A DNA stretch of 63,941 nucleotides from an uncultured Gammaproteobacteria bacterium (GTDB taxonomy: Bacteria > Pseudomonadota > Gammaproteobacteria > CAMYKB01), in NCBI GenBank assembly GCA_947258875.1, contig CAMYKB010000010.1, positions 1 through 63,941 of the forward strand, read 5' to 3'. Shown here one piece after another: positions 8,143-17,692 of this stretch. The notes below the pieces were generated by a model, which was not told the DNA's origin, ran no database searches, and saw only the letters and a program-made list of their open reading frames with translations. The translations under genes and the position numbers were made by a program. How positions within the stretch are numbered: position 1 is the first letter of the stretch; every line of letters starts with the position of its first letter.

Positions 8143-8859
8143 TCAAGTTGACAATACACTGTTAATTTCCGTATTTATTGTTGCAAGCATCTGCGCCGGA
8201 TCTGGTGCTCGCGTAATCGCCCTGCCTATTACCAGATAACTCGAACCACATGTAATAGCATTAGCCGGTGTCATCACACGTTTCTGGTCGTGCCCACCTA
8301 CACCTTGGGGACGGATGCCTGGTGTAACCAGTAGAAAATCACTACCGAATTGACTGCGTAACACCTGTGACTCATTTGCCGAACAGACGACGCCGTCCAG
8401 GCCGCAGTCACTAGTCAGCACTGCCATATCAAGCACTTGCTGCTGAACCCCCTTAACCACACCGATTTGCTTCAAATCGGTATTATCCATCGACGTGAGC
8501 ACGGTAACTGCGATCAGTTTGGGTGGCACCGGAGCCCTGTGAACGGCATCCCGCGCTGCTTCGAGCATTGCTTTACCGCCAACCGCGTGCACGTTCAGCA
8601 TCCACACCCCCAATCGCGCCGCCGCATCGCAGGCCGCTGCGACGGTGTTGGGAATATCATGATATTTCAGATCAAGAAATATATCGAAGCCGCTGTCCAC
8701 AAGTTCGCGCACAAGCTCTGGGCCGGCGGCAACGAACAGCTCAAAACCAATCTTGAGTTTACAGGCCCCGGGATCAAGACATGTGACTAAACGCCTGACT
8801 TCATCAGCATCCGGGAAATCCAGGGCTATAATAACTCGAGGATCATGTGATGTATTCAT
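8143..8859 (-). CDS. pyrF: Orotidine 5'-phosphate decarboxylase
   Basis: PyrF performs the last step of UMP synthesis, decarboxylating OMP. The protein is 238 residues with a TIM-barrel sequence. The catalytic tetrad region DLKYHDIPNT is present, with IALDF at the N-terminus, VTPGIRP near the C-terminus and IGRAIT for phosphate binding. I use the ATG at 8859; a TTG two codons upstream is also open but lacks better support. The start lies 11 bases past the lapB stop, so it is the last gene of the lapA-lapB-pyrF group. Pairing of pyrF with lapB is common in gammaproteobacteria. Confidence 0.96.
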   Translation of the reverse strand: MNTSHDPRVIIALDFPDADEVRRLVTCLDPGACKLKIGFELFVAAGPELVRELVDSGFDIFLDLKYHDIPNTVAAACDAAARLGVWMLNVHAVGGKAMLEAARDAVHRAPVPPKLIAVTVLTSMDNTDLKQIGVVKGVQQQVLDMAVLTSDCGLDGVVCSANESQVLRSQFGSDFLLVTPGIRPQGVGGHDQKRVMTPANAITCGSSYLVIGRAITRAPDPAQMLATINTEINSVLST

Positions 8860-8870
8860 AATCAAAATAT

Positions 8871-10058
8871 CTAGAATCGATAATGTGTAGGATGTTTTGC
8901 CGCAACGGACTGCTCATCAAAGGGTTTGGCTGTGCCCCAGCTGCGGCACCCGGGACATTGCCAGAAAAAACCCTTAGCCTCGTAGCCACAACGCCCGCAT
9001 ATATGGGACGGTGCATTTTCGAGATACGCATCAAGCGCTTCCAAGACCTTATGTAAATTTTCTGAACAGTCTATTCCATCGCGCTCAATCAATACCGCTA
9101 TATATTCACGCACCAGTTTCAACGGGACTTTGGTCCTGCAAAGCGCCTTATGCAGAATATTATCTGCATCCTGAAAGTTACCCTGCTCGGATAATATATT
9201 GATCAGACTTAGCACGGACGGAAGATTATTACTATTCTGATTTAGTTTTTCCAGAAAGCGTATGTAGCCCTTACTGTCATTCCTGCTCTCATAAGCCTGC
9301 CGGATATTTGGCAGAACGATAGACAACAATTCCGGTGTCTGTGTCTGCACATTGCTATAGTGCTTGATCGCCGCCTTGGCATCATTCCGACTGGCCGCGA
9401 CATCGCCCAGTAACACACTGGCGCGAGAACAGTTACGATCCTGACCAAGCGCCTTACGCGCATATTGACTCGCAGCTTCCTGGCGTCCCGCTGCAAGCTC
9501 GAGCCCGCCAAGCTCACAGTAATAATGTGCGACAACCTGCCCCATAGCCACACCCGAATTGGTTTGTAGGCGTGTCGCAGTATCAATGGCGTTCTGCCAC
9601 TCTTTTTCCTGCTCGTAGATTTCCAGTAAATGACGATATGCTTCAGCGTTTTTACTGCTTAGTTTTACGACCTCCTCGAACAGCGCCTCGGCCCTGTCCA
9701 GCAAACCGGCCTTCAGATAGTCCCTACCCAGTTCCAATAATGCATAAACCTTTAGTCGGTGTTCCAGGTTGGGACGGGCAATCAGGTTTTGGTGTATGCG
9801 GATCGCACGTTCGACCTCACCACGCTTCCTGAACAGATTACCCAGCACAAGATGCGTTTCAACTGTATCTGAATCGACCTCGACCAGCCGTATAAATACC
9901 TCTATCGCCTTGTCAGGCTGCTCATTAAGCAGAAAGTTGAGGCCCTTGATGTAGTCGCCGGGAAGTGTCCTGTCGCGTGGCGATTTGCCCGTGCGTTTGG
10001 CGGCATACCAACCTGACGCGGCCGCTACAGGCAGTAGCAGCCATAACAGACTTAACAT
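8871..10058 (-). CDS. lapB: Lipopolysaccharide assembly protein LapB (YciM)
   Basis: LapB is an inner-membrane TPR adaptor that controls LPS synthesis by directing FtsH to degrade LpxC. The protein is 395 residues. Residues 1-22 form a membrane anchor (LSLLWLLLPVAAASGWYAA). About nine TPR-like helical repeats follow. The C-terminus carries the rubredoxin-type metal site CGRCG ... CPGC, essential in the E. coli protein. The ATG at 10058 overlaps the lapA stop in the arrangement TGATG, indicating translational coupling. All key features are intact. Confidence 0.95.
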   Translation of the reverse strand: MLSLLWLLLPVAAASGWYAAKRTGKSPRDRTLPGDYIKGLNFLLNEQPDKAIEVFIRLVEVDSDTVETHLVLGNLFRKRGEVERAIRIHQNLIARPNLEHRLKVYALLELGRDYLKAGLLDRAEALFEEVVKLSSKNAEAYRHLLEIYEQEKEWQNAIDTATRLQTNSGVAMGQVVAHYYCELGGLELAAGRQEAASQYARKALGQDRNCSRASVLLGDVAASRNDAKAAIKHYSNVQTQTPELLSIVLPNIRQAYESRNDSKGYIRFLEKLNQNSNNLPSVLSLINILSEQGNFQDADNILHKALCRTKVPLKLVREYIAVLIERDGIDCSENLHKVLEALDAYLENAPSHICGRCGYEAKGFFWQCPGCRSWGTAKPFDEQSVAAKHPTHYRF

Positions 10059-10357
10059 CAATGCTCGCCTTTTATGGGGATTTCTCGCAGGTTCTGGATT
10101 TCCTGCTCAACCAGAGTAATTTTTTTACGTAACTTATTTGTCTCGATACGCCGCCTTATTAGATAACGGCCAGCTGCCACGAAACCGAGACACACTCCGA
10201 TACTTAGTGTGATCAGTACCAACAGGGCAAGAGAAATATCGCGTTGACCGAAGTAATAATTGACGGTTACAGTCTGATGATTCAGTAATATGAACGAGGA
10301 GCTTACAGAAATGAATATCAAAAACAGTATTATATAACCAATGCGTCGTATAGGCAT
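10058..10357 (-). CDS. lapA: Lipopolysaccharide assembly protein LapA (YciS, DUF1049)
   Basis: A 99-residue inner-membrane protein. It has two hydrophobic segments (about 8-25 and 42-64) and a charged helical C-terminal tail (about 68-95) likely to form a coiled coil. LapA works with LapB in LPS quality control, and their pairing with a one-base overlap is the usual arrangement. It lies 34 bases after ihfB, so it is probably read from the same transcript. Confidence 0.92.
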   Translation of the reverse strand: MPIRRIGYIILFLIFISVSSSFILLNHQTVTVNYYFGQRDISLALLVLITLSIGVCLGFVAAGRYLIRRRIETNKLRKKITLVEQEIQNLREIPIKGEH

Positions 10358-10391
10358 GAGCTTGCTTACCGGTATTTTCGATAATCAGGGC

Positions 10392-10688
10392 TCAGTCAGC
10401 AGCCTTCATCTCGATATTGACCCTGTCTCTGAGCTCTTTTCCAGGCTTGAAATGTGGCACATGCTTACCGGAAAGCGATACGGCTTCGCCCGTCTTCGGG
10501 TTCCTGCCTATCCTTGGTGGACGATAGTGCAGGGAAAAACTGCCAAAGCCTCTTATTTCGATGCGCTCTCCTGAAGCAAGCGTGCTGCTCATCTGCTCCA
10601 GGAGGCTCTTCACCGAAAGCTCGATATCCCTGAAAGCGAGGTGCTTCTGCTTCTGGGAAATTTGTTCAATAAGATCTGATTTGGTCAT
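10392..10688 (-). CDS. ihfB: Integration host factor beta subunit
   Basis: IHF beta pairs with IHF alpha (not in this window) to bend DNA sharply for replication, recombination and sigma-54 promoters. The 98-residue protein has the HU/IHF fold. The start MTKSDLIE, the [10 protein letters not shown] strand and the DNA-intercalating arm [10 protein letters not shown] (with the conserved Pro) are all present. It follows rpsA by 57 bases, as in most gammaproteobacteria, where it can be read from rpsA or from its own promoter. Confidence 0.97.
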   Translation of the reverse strand: MTKSDLIEQISQKQKHLAFRDIELSVKSLLEQMSSTLASGERIEIRGFGSFSLHYRPPRIGRNPKTGEAVSLSGKHVPHFKPGKELRDRVNIEMKAAD

Positions 10689-10745
10689 TACTTCAACTGC
10701 GAGGTCCGTTTATCAGTATTATCAACAATGAACTTAAAAAAGATA

Positions 10746-12425
10746 TTATTCGTCTTCATTGTCACCCATGTGTTCTTTGAGGATATCACCCAACGAAGTC
10801 GTTGCCGCAGTGCCTGAGCTACTGTAATCCTGCAACACTTCGGCTTCCTCGGCAAACTCCTTGGCTTTAATCGACAGTGTTATGGCGCGCGTCTTACGAT
10901 CCACACCCATAAATTTCGCTTCCACCTCATCACCTTCCTTAAGCACGGTACGAACATCCTCCACCCGGTCACGAGCCAGCTCGGAGGCACGCAGTGTACC
11001 GTCTACACCGTCGCCTAAATCAATAATCGCAGCCTTGGCATCGACCTCACGGACTATACCCTTGACGATGCTGCCCTTGGCATGTTCAGCAACATAATTG
11101 GAGAAAGGATCTTTGTCCATCTGTTTGATACCGAGAGAAATCCGCTCACGCTCCGGATCTACTGACAATACCACTGCTTCCAGTTCTTCACCCTTCTTGT
11201 AATTACGGACGGCTTCTTCACCCGGAATATTCCATGAAATATCCGATAAATGAACCAGCCCGTCGATTCCACCATCCAGGCCTATGAATATACCGAAATC
11301 AGTAATTGATTTGATAGTACCGCTAACTTTGTCATTTTTATTGTGCAGGGCGGCGAACTCTTCCCAGGGATTACCCTGGCATTGCTTCATGCCCAGCGAG
11401 ATACGACGGCGTTCCTCGTCGATATCTAGGATCATCACCTCAACTTCCTGACCCAGTACAACCATCTTGGCAGGATTAACGTTCTTGTTGGTCCAATCCA
11501 TTTCGGAAACATGTACCAGACCTTCGACACCCTCTTCGATCTCGACAAAGCAGCCATAATCAGCAATGTTCGTAACCTTGCCGAAAAGTCGGGTACTTTC
11601 TGGATAGCGTCGGGCAAGTGCAACCCACGGATCATCGCCCAGTTGTTTGAGGCCCAGCGAAACACGGTTACGTTCACGATCGAACTTCAACACCTTGACA
11701 TCGATCTCGTCACCAATATTCACGATCTCTGAAGGATGCTTGACGCGTTTCCACGCCATATCGGTGATATGCAACAGACCATCGACACCACCGAGGTCGA
11801 GGAACGCGCCATAATCGGTAAGGTTCTTGACAATACCCTTGGCGACCTGACCTTCGTGCAGATTCTCCAGCAGCTCCTCACGTTCGGCGCTGTATTCTGA
11901 TTCCACCACAGCACGGCGTGAAACCACTACATTGTTACGTTTCTGGTCGAGCTTAATAACCTTGAATTCGAGTTCCTTGCCTTCCAGGTAGGTGGTATCG
12001 CGTACCGGACGTACATCAACAAGTGAACCCGGCAGGAATGCGCGGACTTCACCCAGTTCAACCGTAAAGCCACCCTTGACCTTACCAGTAATCAATCCCT
12101 GAACGGTCTCGTCGCTCTCAAAAGCTGTTTCGAGGGTCGACCAGACCTTGGCGCGCTTAGCCTTTTCGCGTGACAGACGTGTTTCACCAAAGCCATCTTC
12201 GATGGAGTCCAATGCCACTTCAACAACATCACCAACATCGACTTCGACTTCGCCGTTGTCGCTCTTGAATTGTTCTATGGGAATAACGCCTTCAGATTTA
12301 AGGCCTGCATTGACGATGACTGTATCGTTTCTGACTTCCACTACGGTACCGTTGATGATGGTACCAGGACGCATCTCGATATTGCTTAGGCTCTCTTCAA
12401 ATAACTGCGCGAAACTTTCACTCAT
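10746..12425 (-). CDS. rpsA: 30S ribosomal protein S1
   Basis: S1 binds mRNA and helps the 30S subunit unfold and recruit leaders. The protein is 559 residues with six S1 RNA-binding repeats of about 85 residues, as in E. coli. Repeats 3-6 show the usual [20 protein letters not shown] and related motifs. The N-terminal [15 protein letters not shown] is the ribosome-binding part. The ATG at 12425 has no strong Shine-Dalgarno sequence (TCCAATCAACCC precedes it). This agrees with the known weak, self-regulated rpsA start in E. coli. The order cmk-rpsA-ihfB is conserved. Confidence 0.98.
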   Translation of the reverse strand: MSESFAQLFEESLSNIEMRPGTIINGTVVEVRNDTVIVNAGLKSEGVIPIEQFKSDNGEVEVDVGDVVEVALDSIEDGFGETRLSREKAKRAKVWSTLETAFESDETVQGLITGKVKGGFTVELGEVRAFLPGSLVDVRPVRDTTYLEGKELEFKVIKLDQKRNNVVVSRRAVVESEYSAEREELLENLHEGQVAKGIVKNLTDYGAFLDLGGVDGLLHITDMAWKRVKHPSEIVNIGDEIDVKVLKFDRERNRVSLGLKQLGDDPWVALARRYPESTRLFGKVTNIADYGCFVEIEEGVEGLVHVSEMDWTNKNVNPAKMVVLGQEVEVMILDIDEERRRISLGMKQCQGNPWEEFAALHNKNDKVSGTIKSITDFGIFIGLDGGIDGLVHLSDISWNIPGEEAVRNYKKGEELEAVVLSVDPERERISLGIKQMDKDPFSNYVAEHAKGSIVKGIVREVDAKAAIIDLGDGVDGTLRASELARDRVEDVRTVLKEGDEVEAKFMGVDRKTRAITLSIKAKEFAEEAEVLQDYSSSGTAATTSLGDILKEHMGDNEDE

Positions 12426-12505
12426 GGGTTGATTGGACTCGTGTTAATAACTGGAAACAGGCTTTGCAAAACCAAGGCTCGTTTCCTGCCGGTTAAGTTA
12501 AAAAA

Positions 12506-13183
12506 TTATCCCGCCAGAATCAGTACTCTCGCAAGCACCTCATCAAGACTAATGCCGGTGGTATCGATGACAATCGCATCCTCCGCCGGTACCAGCGGCG
12601 CGACTTTGCGGTTTTTATCCCGCTCATCGCGCTTGGCGAGCTCGTCAAAAAGGGCGACAAGACTAGCACTAATTCCTTGATCCATCAACTGTTTATAGCG
12701 CCTGTTGGTCCTTTCCTCAAGGCTCGCGGTGAGAAATATTTTGCAGCTGGCCTGGGGGAACACCACCGTCCCCATATCCCGTCCATCAGCAACCAGTCCC
12801 GGTGGTCTGAGGAAGTCGCGCTGCCGCTGAAGCAAGGCTTCACGTACCGGTGGCAAGGCGCCCAAGATCGAGGCGGCGTTGCCGCAATCCACGGTACGAA
12901 TCGCCAGGCTGACATCCTCCTCCTCCAGCAGAATGCATTCTCCACCAGCCTCATCAGTGGTGAAGCGCACATCCAGGGTCACCGCCAGCCTGACCAACGC
13001 ATCCACATCATCAAGCGAGACCCTGTGCCGTTCAGCAGCCAACGCCAACAAGCGATACAAGGCACCACTGTCGAGCAACCCATAACCCAGCTTGTCTGCC
13101 AGCAGGCGACTGACCGCGCCCTTGCCGGAACCACTGGGGCCATCGATAGTAATGACTGGAATTTCCAACCCCTGGCTAGACAT
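12506..13183 (-). CDS. cmk: Cytidylate kinase
   Basis: Cmk phosphorylates CMP and dCMP using ATP. The 225-residue protein has the P-loop [13 protein letters not shown] (about 14-26), the CMP-binding [22 protein letters not shown] (nucleotide-binding Arg and Asp), and the LID segment [11 protein letters not shown]. The ATG at 13183 overlaps the aroA stop by eight bases, and GGAG ten bases upstream lies inside aroA. Translational coupling to aroA is therefore likely. It is of the normal bacterial long type. Confidence 0.97.
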   Translation of the reverse strand: MSSQGLEIPVITIDGPSGSGKGAVSRLLADKLGYGLLDSGALYRLLALAAERHRVSLDDVDALVRLAVTLDVRFTTDEAGGECILLEEEDVSLAIRTVDCGNAASILGALPPVREALLQRQRDFLRPPGLVADGRDMGTVVFPQASCKIFLTASLEERTNRRYKQLMDQGISASLVALFDELAKRDERDKNRKVAPLVPAEDAIVIDTTGISLDEVLARVLILAG

Positions 13184-14495
13184 TGATCGATATCTCCAGC
13201 CCCGCCTTCCGCGCCAGGACCATGAAACCGGGAAATGAGGTTTTCACGTTATCGCAGCCGTTGATAAGAATCTGGTCGTTTGCTCGTAAACCTGCCATTG
13301 CGAAGGCCATCGCAATGCGATGATCTCCCAGGCTATCAATTTCGCCACCCCCCATCTCACCACCGATGATCATGATGCCATCGTGTGTAGGCTGCGCCTG
13401 GATACCAAGGACCTGCAGACCATCAGCCATCGCTTGGATACGGTCACTTTCCTTGACCCTAAGTTCCTCCGCCCCTGTGAGAACCGTCGCCCCCTGGGCA
13501 CAGGCAGCTGCTACAAAGATCGCCGGGAATTCATCTATCGCCAGCGGCACCAGATGTGGAGGGATATTTATACCCTGGAGTGGCGCCGACTTTACGCGGA
13601 TGTCAGCCACCGGTTCACCACAGACTTCATGCTGATTCATTATCTGGATATCCGCACCCATTAACTGCAAAATATCGATGACTCCGGTACGGGTAGGATT
13701 GATTCCGACATGCTGTAACAAAACATCCGAGCCTGGGGCAATACTGGCGCCCACCATGAAGAACGCGGCTGAAGAAATATCGGCCGGTACATCGATGGGC
13801 ATACCCCTTAAAAATTCTCCACCCGCAATGCAGACTTCAGCATCGCTACGCTCAAGTTTATAACCCATACCCATGAGCATGCGCTCGGTATGATCACGTG
13901 TAATTGCTGGCTCATGGACACAGGTCCTGCCCTGCGCATACAGGCCGGCCAGCAATAGACTCGACTTAACTTGGGCGCTCGCAACCGGCATTCGGTAATC
14001 GATGGCCTTTAGCTTCTTGACAGGTTTGATTTCAAGTGGCGGGGTGCCACCCGCGGCGGTATTGATCCGTGCGCCCATTTCAAGTAGGGGATCACTGACA
14101 CGTCGCATTGGTCTCGTCGATAGCGAGGCATCCCCGATTAATGTCGACGCAAAAGACTGGCCGGCAAGCAAGCCGGTCATCAATCGCATCGAAGTACCTG
14201 AGTTACCCAAATCCAGCGACGTCTTAGGTGCCTGTAGACCGTGCAGACCTGCGCCATGTATGACGACCCGCCCCTTTTGCGGGCCTTCAATATCAACACC
14301 CATGGCGCGGAATGCATCAAGTGTCGCCAGACAGTCTTCCCCTTCCAGGAAGCCGCTGACTTCGGTATCACCTTCGGCGATTGCACCCAGCATGATCGAG
14401 CGATGAGAAATCGATTTGTCACCGGGCACCCGCAACTCGCCACCGAGTTGCCCACCCGGGGCAATGCGAAACTGTGTGTTATGACCGTCCCCCAT
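13176..14495 (-). CDS. aroA: 3-phosphoshikimate 1-carboxyvinyltransferase (EPSP synthase)
   Basis: AroA joins PEP to shikimate-3-phosphate, the sixth shikimate-pathway step and the target of glyphosate. The protein is 439 residues. Diagnostic segments: [16 protein letters not shown] (substrate Lys and Ser), [17 protein letters not shown] (PEP loop), RVKESDRI and [11 protein letters not shown]. The [10 protein letters not shown] loop, with Ser at the position that is Ala in E. coli (NAGTAMR), suggests class II rather than class I. That reading is from sequence only. AGGA six bases before the ATG supports the start. It is a separate gene here, whereas in Pseudomonas it is fused to tyrA. Confidence 0.96.
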   Translation of the reverse strand: MGDGHNTQFRIAPGGQLGGELRVPGDKSISHRSIMLGAIAEGDTEVSGFLEGEDCLATLDAFRAMGVDIEGPQKGRVVIHGAGLHGLQAPKTSLDLGNSGTSMRLMTGLLAGQSFASTLIGDASLSTRPMRRVSDPLLEMGARINTAAGGTPPLEIKPVKKLKAIDYRMPVASAQVKSSLLLAGLYAQGRTCVHEPAITRDHTERMLMGMGYKLERSDAEVCIAGGEFLRGMPIDVPADISSAAFFMVGASIAPGSDVLLQHVGINPTRTGVIDILQLMGADIQIMNQHEVCGEPVADIRVKSAPLQGINIPPHLVPLAIDEFPAIFVAAACAQGATVLTGAEELRVKESDRIQAMADGLQVLGIQAQPTHDGIMIIGGEMGGGEIDSLGDHRIAMAFAMAGLRANDQILINGCDNVKTSFPGFMVLARKAGLEISINV

Positions 14496-14552
14496 GAATA
14501 TCCTGTCGTAATATAAATTCTAATGTGTGTTTGTAATGTTCTTAGACCAGGG

Positions 14553-15410
14553 TTATTTCACAAACTTATCTCGAGCCTGTTTTGCACGCGTAAAAATTTC
14601 CAGCAAGCTATCGCCATCTGCTGCGGTGATCGCATGTTTGATATCGTGCAGATCGTTTTCGTAACGCGCCATCATCTCAAGTAACGCTTCAGGATTGGCC
14701 AGGCAGATATCGCGCCACATGACCGGGTCACCTGACGCTATGCGTGTGAAGTCACGAAAACCGCCAGCGGCATAACGAAAGATCTCGTCGTGATCGTTCA
14801 TCCGTGCGAGGCTGTCGACGAGACCAAATGCCAGCATATGCGGCAGGTGGCTGGTGGCCGCCAGTACCAGATCATGATGTGCAACATCCATTTCCTCGAC
14901 GATTGCGCCAGCAGACTGCCACATCTCGCGGACCCTGGCCAATGCCTGAACATCGGTATCTGCAAGCGGTGTCAGGATGACACGCCTGCCATCGTATAAC
15001 TCGGAAAAAGCCGCCTCTACGCGGCTTTTTTCGGTGCCTGCAATAGGATGACCTGGCACAAACCGGGGCGGCACGTGTCCAAAAATACGTGCCACATCGT
15101 TGACCACACTCTGCTTGGCACTGCCCACATCGGTCAACACCACTGCCGGATCAAGAGCAGGTTTAATGAGCTCACAAACTGTTGCTATCGCGCCCAGCGG
15201 CACCGCCAGCACTACAACATCGGCTCCGGCAACTGCCTTGCAAGGATCCAGTTCGTAAGCATCGATCACACCCAGTTCGAGCGCCTTTTGCAGGTGCGCG
15301 GCATCACGACTATGCCCAATGACTTGTTTTACATGGCCACTGCGTCGCAACGCCAATGCAAGTGACCCACCGATCAGACCTACTCCGATAATGCACAGGC
15401 GATTAATCAC
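14553..15410 (-). CDS. tyrA: Prephenate dehydrogenase
   Basis: Oxidatively decarboxylates prephenate (or arogenate) on the tyrosine branch. The protein is 285 residues. It has a Rossmann motif IIGVGLIGGSLALAL at the N-terminus, VGSAKQ, the catalytic HPIAGTEKSRVEAA segment and ATSHLPHMLAFGLV. No chorismate mutase or ACT domain is attached. The start is GTG at 15410, which overlaps the hisC stop by four bases (GTGA) and implies coupling. NAD or NADP preference was not resolved. Together with the next genes it completes tyrosine synthesis. Confidence 0.94.
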   Translation of the reverse strand: MINRLCIIGVGLIGGSLALALRRSGHVKQVIGHSRDAAHLQKALELGVIDAYELDPCKAVAGADVVVLAVPLGAIATVCELIKPALDPAVVLTDVGSAKQSVVNDVARIFGHVPPRFVPGHPIAGTEKSRVEAAFSELYDGRRVILTPLADTDVQALARVREMWQSAGAIVEEMDVAHHDLVLAATSHLPHMLAFGLVDSLARMNDHDEIFRYAAGGFRDFTRIASGDPVMWRDICLANPEALLEMMARYENDLHDIKHAITAADGDSLLEIFTRAKQARDKFVK

Positions 15411-16528
15411 AATCCCAGCACCTTATCCAGTGCCTGCAGCACACGCTGATTCTGCTCGTCTGTAGCAATGGTGATCCGCAAATGATGCGGCAAACCATAG
15501 TTAGCAATCGGCCTGACAATCACGGCCTCGTGCAGCAAGGCATCATAAACAGGTAAAGCAGGTCTGCCTACATCTACGCTAATAAAGTTAGCTACTGAAG
15601 GGATATGGTTCAGATGACGTGCTGCACACTCTTCAACCCAGTATTGCAGCCCCAGTGAATTGATTTCACGACTGCGTATGACATGCGCTTTGTCGGACAA
15701 GGCAGCCAGGGCCGCGGCCTGTGCCAAATGGTTTGTATTAAATGGCTGGCGCACACGATTGAGCAGATCTGCAACCTCGGGACTGGATATCGAATAGCCA
15801 ATGCGCACACCAGCAATGCCATAGATTTTGGAAAAAGTCTGGGTTACTACCAGATTAGGGAACTCACTAATCCAATTGCTGGCATCGGGATAATCCTCCT
15901 CCTGCACATACTCGCTATAGGCCTGATCGACGACTACCAGCACATTCCCGGGAACCGATTTGATGAACGCATAAAGCGTATCGTGCCGTAACCATGTGCC
16001 CGTCGGATTGTTCGGGTTGGCGATAAAAATCAAACGTGTCGCATCATTGATATGGGATTCAAATGCCGCAAGGTCGTCTCCATGCGGCATATCATGGTCA
16101 GCCGGGTTGGCCTTGGCCACGCGTGCCGTGGCCCCGACAGCACGGGTAACAAGCGGATACACAGCAAAGCCATGCTCCGAAAACACAACCTCATCAACCG
16201 GCGTCACAAAGGTGCGCGCCATTAACTCCAGGATTTCGTTGGAACCATTACCCAGGGTGATGTTTTCAACTTTAAAGCTATGTAATTCAGCCAAAGCTTG
16301 CTTCAAGGCAAAACCATTCCCATCAGGATAACGCTCGATGCCTTCAGCTGCATTGCGGATCGCGGCAACCGCCAGCGGACTGGGTCCAAGCGGATTTTCG
16401 TTAGATGCCAGCTTGAGTGAATCGCTGATACCCAGTTCACGCTCCAGCTCTTCGACAGGCTTACCCGGTTCGTAGGGTTGCAGTGTGCGCACACCACCTG
16501 CTGTTAACGTTGTAAAGTCGCAGCTCAA
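15407..16528 (-). CDS. hisC: Histidinol-phosphate aminotransferase
   Basis: A PLP enzyme that transaminates histidinol phosphate. In this gene context it probably also acts on aromatic amino acids, as suggested for the hisC2-type genes next to pheA and tyrA. The protein is 373 residues. It contains LASNENPLGPSP, IFIANPNNPTGTW, VDQAYSEY and the PLP-Lys region TQTFSKIYGIAGVRIGY. I chose the TTG at 16528, which gives the family's standard beginning SCDFTTLTAGGVRTLQPY and has an AGG nine bases upstream. The open frame extends to 16630, but that would overlap pheA and shows no homology. A genome-wide check would show whether a second hisC exists in the his operon. Confidence 0.92.
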   Translation of the reverse strand: MSCDFTTLTAGGVRTLQPYEPGKPVEELERELGISDSLKLASNENPLGPSPLAVAAIRNAAEGIERYPDGNGFALKQALAELHSFKVENITLGNGSNEILELMARTFVTPVDEVVFSEHGFAVYPLVTRAVGATARVAKANPADHDMPHGDDLAAFESHINDATRLIFIANPNNPTGTWLRHDTLYAFIKSVPGNVLVVVDQAYSEYVQEEDYPDASNWISEFPNLVVTQTFSKIYGIAGVRIGYSISSPEVADLLNRVRQPFNTNHLAQAAALAALSDKAHVIRSREINSLGLQYWVEECAARHLNHIPSVANFISVDVGRPALPVYDALLHEAVIVRPIANYGLPHHLRITIATDEQNQRVLQALDKVLGL

Positions 16529-16586
16529 AGCATCAAGCCTGTTGGCGTTAGGGGACCTCTTAACATGAGTAGAATCGCCTGTCGGT

Positions 16587-17681
16587 CTACAAGACCGCCT
16601 TGGGATAGGAGCCCAGGACATTGAATACATCCGCTTCCTGGCTTAGCTCGGCAAACGCAGTCTTGACGTTGTCCTCGTCGACATGGCCTTCAATATCCAG
16701 GAAGAACACATACTCCCAGTTCGCGCAATGTGAAGGACGCGATTCAATACTCGTCATGCTGACATTATTACGCGCCAGCGGCTCCAGCATACGGAACAGT
16801 GACCCCGGTTTATTGTGTGCAGAAATCAGTACGCTGGTCTTGTCCTTGCCGCAGGGCGGCACCGGCATGCTTTGGCGTCCTATGATTAAAAACCGAGTGG
16901 TGTTATCGGGATGGTCCTCAATACAGCTGTGCAGGATTTTCAAATCGTATATCTCGGCAGCGGCATCACCGGCAATCGCTGCATTGCCGACCTCATCCTC
17001 GATACGCCGCGCCGCTTCGGCATTACTGTTAACCGTTACTCGTTCTGCCTGTGGCAAATTTGCATCCAGCCATTCCCTGCACTGCGCCAGAGATTGCTGA
17101 TGTGAATACACACGTTCGATTTTCTCCAACTGAAGATCGCTGCTCGCCATCAAATGGTGGTGGATACGTAATTCAACCTCACCCGAGATCTTCAGCGGCG
17201 ATTGCAGGAACATGTCCAGGGTGTGATTCACTACACCTTCAGTGGAATTCTCAATTGGCACCACACCGTAGTTACAGGTGCCCGCCTCCACTTCGCGGAA
17301 TACTTCATCAATGGAAGCCAGGGAAACAGTGTTGACTGAATGACCAAAGTGCTTGAGAGCGGCTTGCTGGGTGAAGGTTCCTTCCGGGCCCAGAAAAGCG
17401 ACATTCAGCGGTTGTTCCAGGGCGAGGCAGGCGGACATAATTTCTCTGAACAAACGCGCCATTTCCTCATCACTGAGCGGGCCTTTGTTATTTTCAAGGA
17501 TACGACGTAACACGTAGGCCTCACGCTCTGGCCGGTAAAAAGTCACGTCCGGGTCAGTTTCACGCTTGACCAGCGCCACATCCTGCGCACAACGCGCACG
17601 TTCACTGATCAGCCTGAGAATATCCTCATCAAGCTGATCAATGCATTTCCGCAGTGTTGCAAGTCTGTCCTGATCGCTCAT
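16587..17681 (-). CDS. pheA: Bifunctional chorismate mutase / prephenate dehydratase
   Basis: Makes phenylpyruvate from chorismate through prephenate. The 364-residue protein has an AroQ-type chorismate mutase helix bundle (about 1-85; CIDQLDEDILRLISERARCA), a prephenate dehydratase domain (about 93-270; FLGPEGTFTQQAALKHFG, VVPIENSTEGVVNHTLD, the NTTRFLIIG motif) and a C-terminal ACT domain (about 283-360; HNKPGSLFRMLEPLARN and the ESRPS phenylalanine-sensing motif). Feedback inhibition by phenylalanine is expected. It begins 11 bases after the serA stop and belongs to the serC-serA-pheA-hisC-tyrA-aroA series. Confidence 0.97.
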   Translation of the reverse strand: MSDQDRLATLRKCIDQLDEDILRLISERARCAQDVALVKRETDPDVTFYRPEREAYVLRRILENNKGPLSDEEMARLFREIMSACLALEQPLNVAFLGPEGTFTQQAALKHFGHSVNTVSLASIDEVFREVEAGTCNYGVVPIENSTEGVVNHTLDMFLQSPLKISGEVELRIHHHLMASSDLQLEKIERVYSHQQSLAQCREWLDANLPQAERVTVNSNAEAARRIEDEVGNAAIAGDAAAEIYDLKILHSCIEDHPDNTTRFLIIGRQSMPVPPCGKDKTSVLISAHNKPGSLFRMLEPLARNNVSMTSIESRPSHCANWEYVFFLDIEGHVDEDNVKTAFAELSQEADVFNVLGSYPKAVL

Positions 17682-17692
17682 GTTTATTCTGC

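Noticed and set aside
12677-13186. Open frame of 169 codons on the plus strand
   Set aside because: Fully antisense to cmk with no domain of its own.
16529-16630. 5' extension of hisC to an ATG at 16630
   Set aside because: It would overlap the pheA end by 44 bases and adds 34 residues that do not match the family; the TTG at 16528 gives the standard N-terminus.
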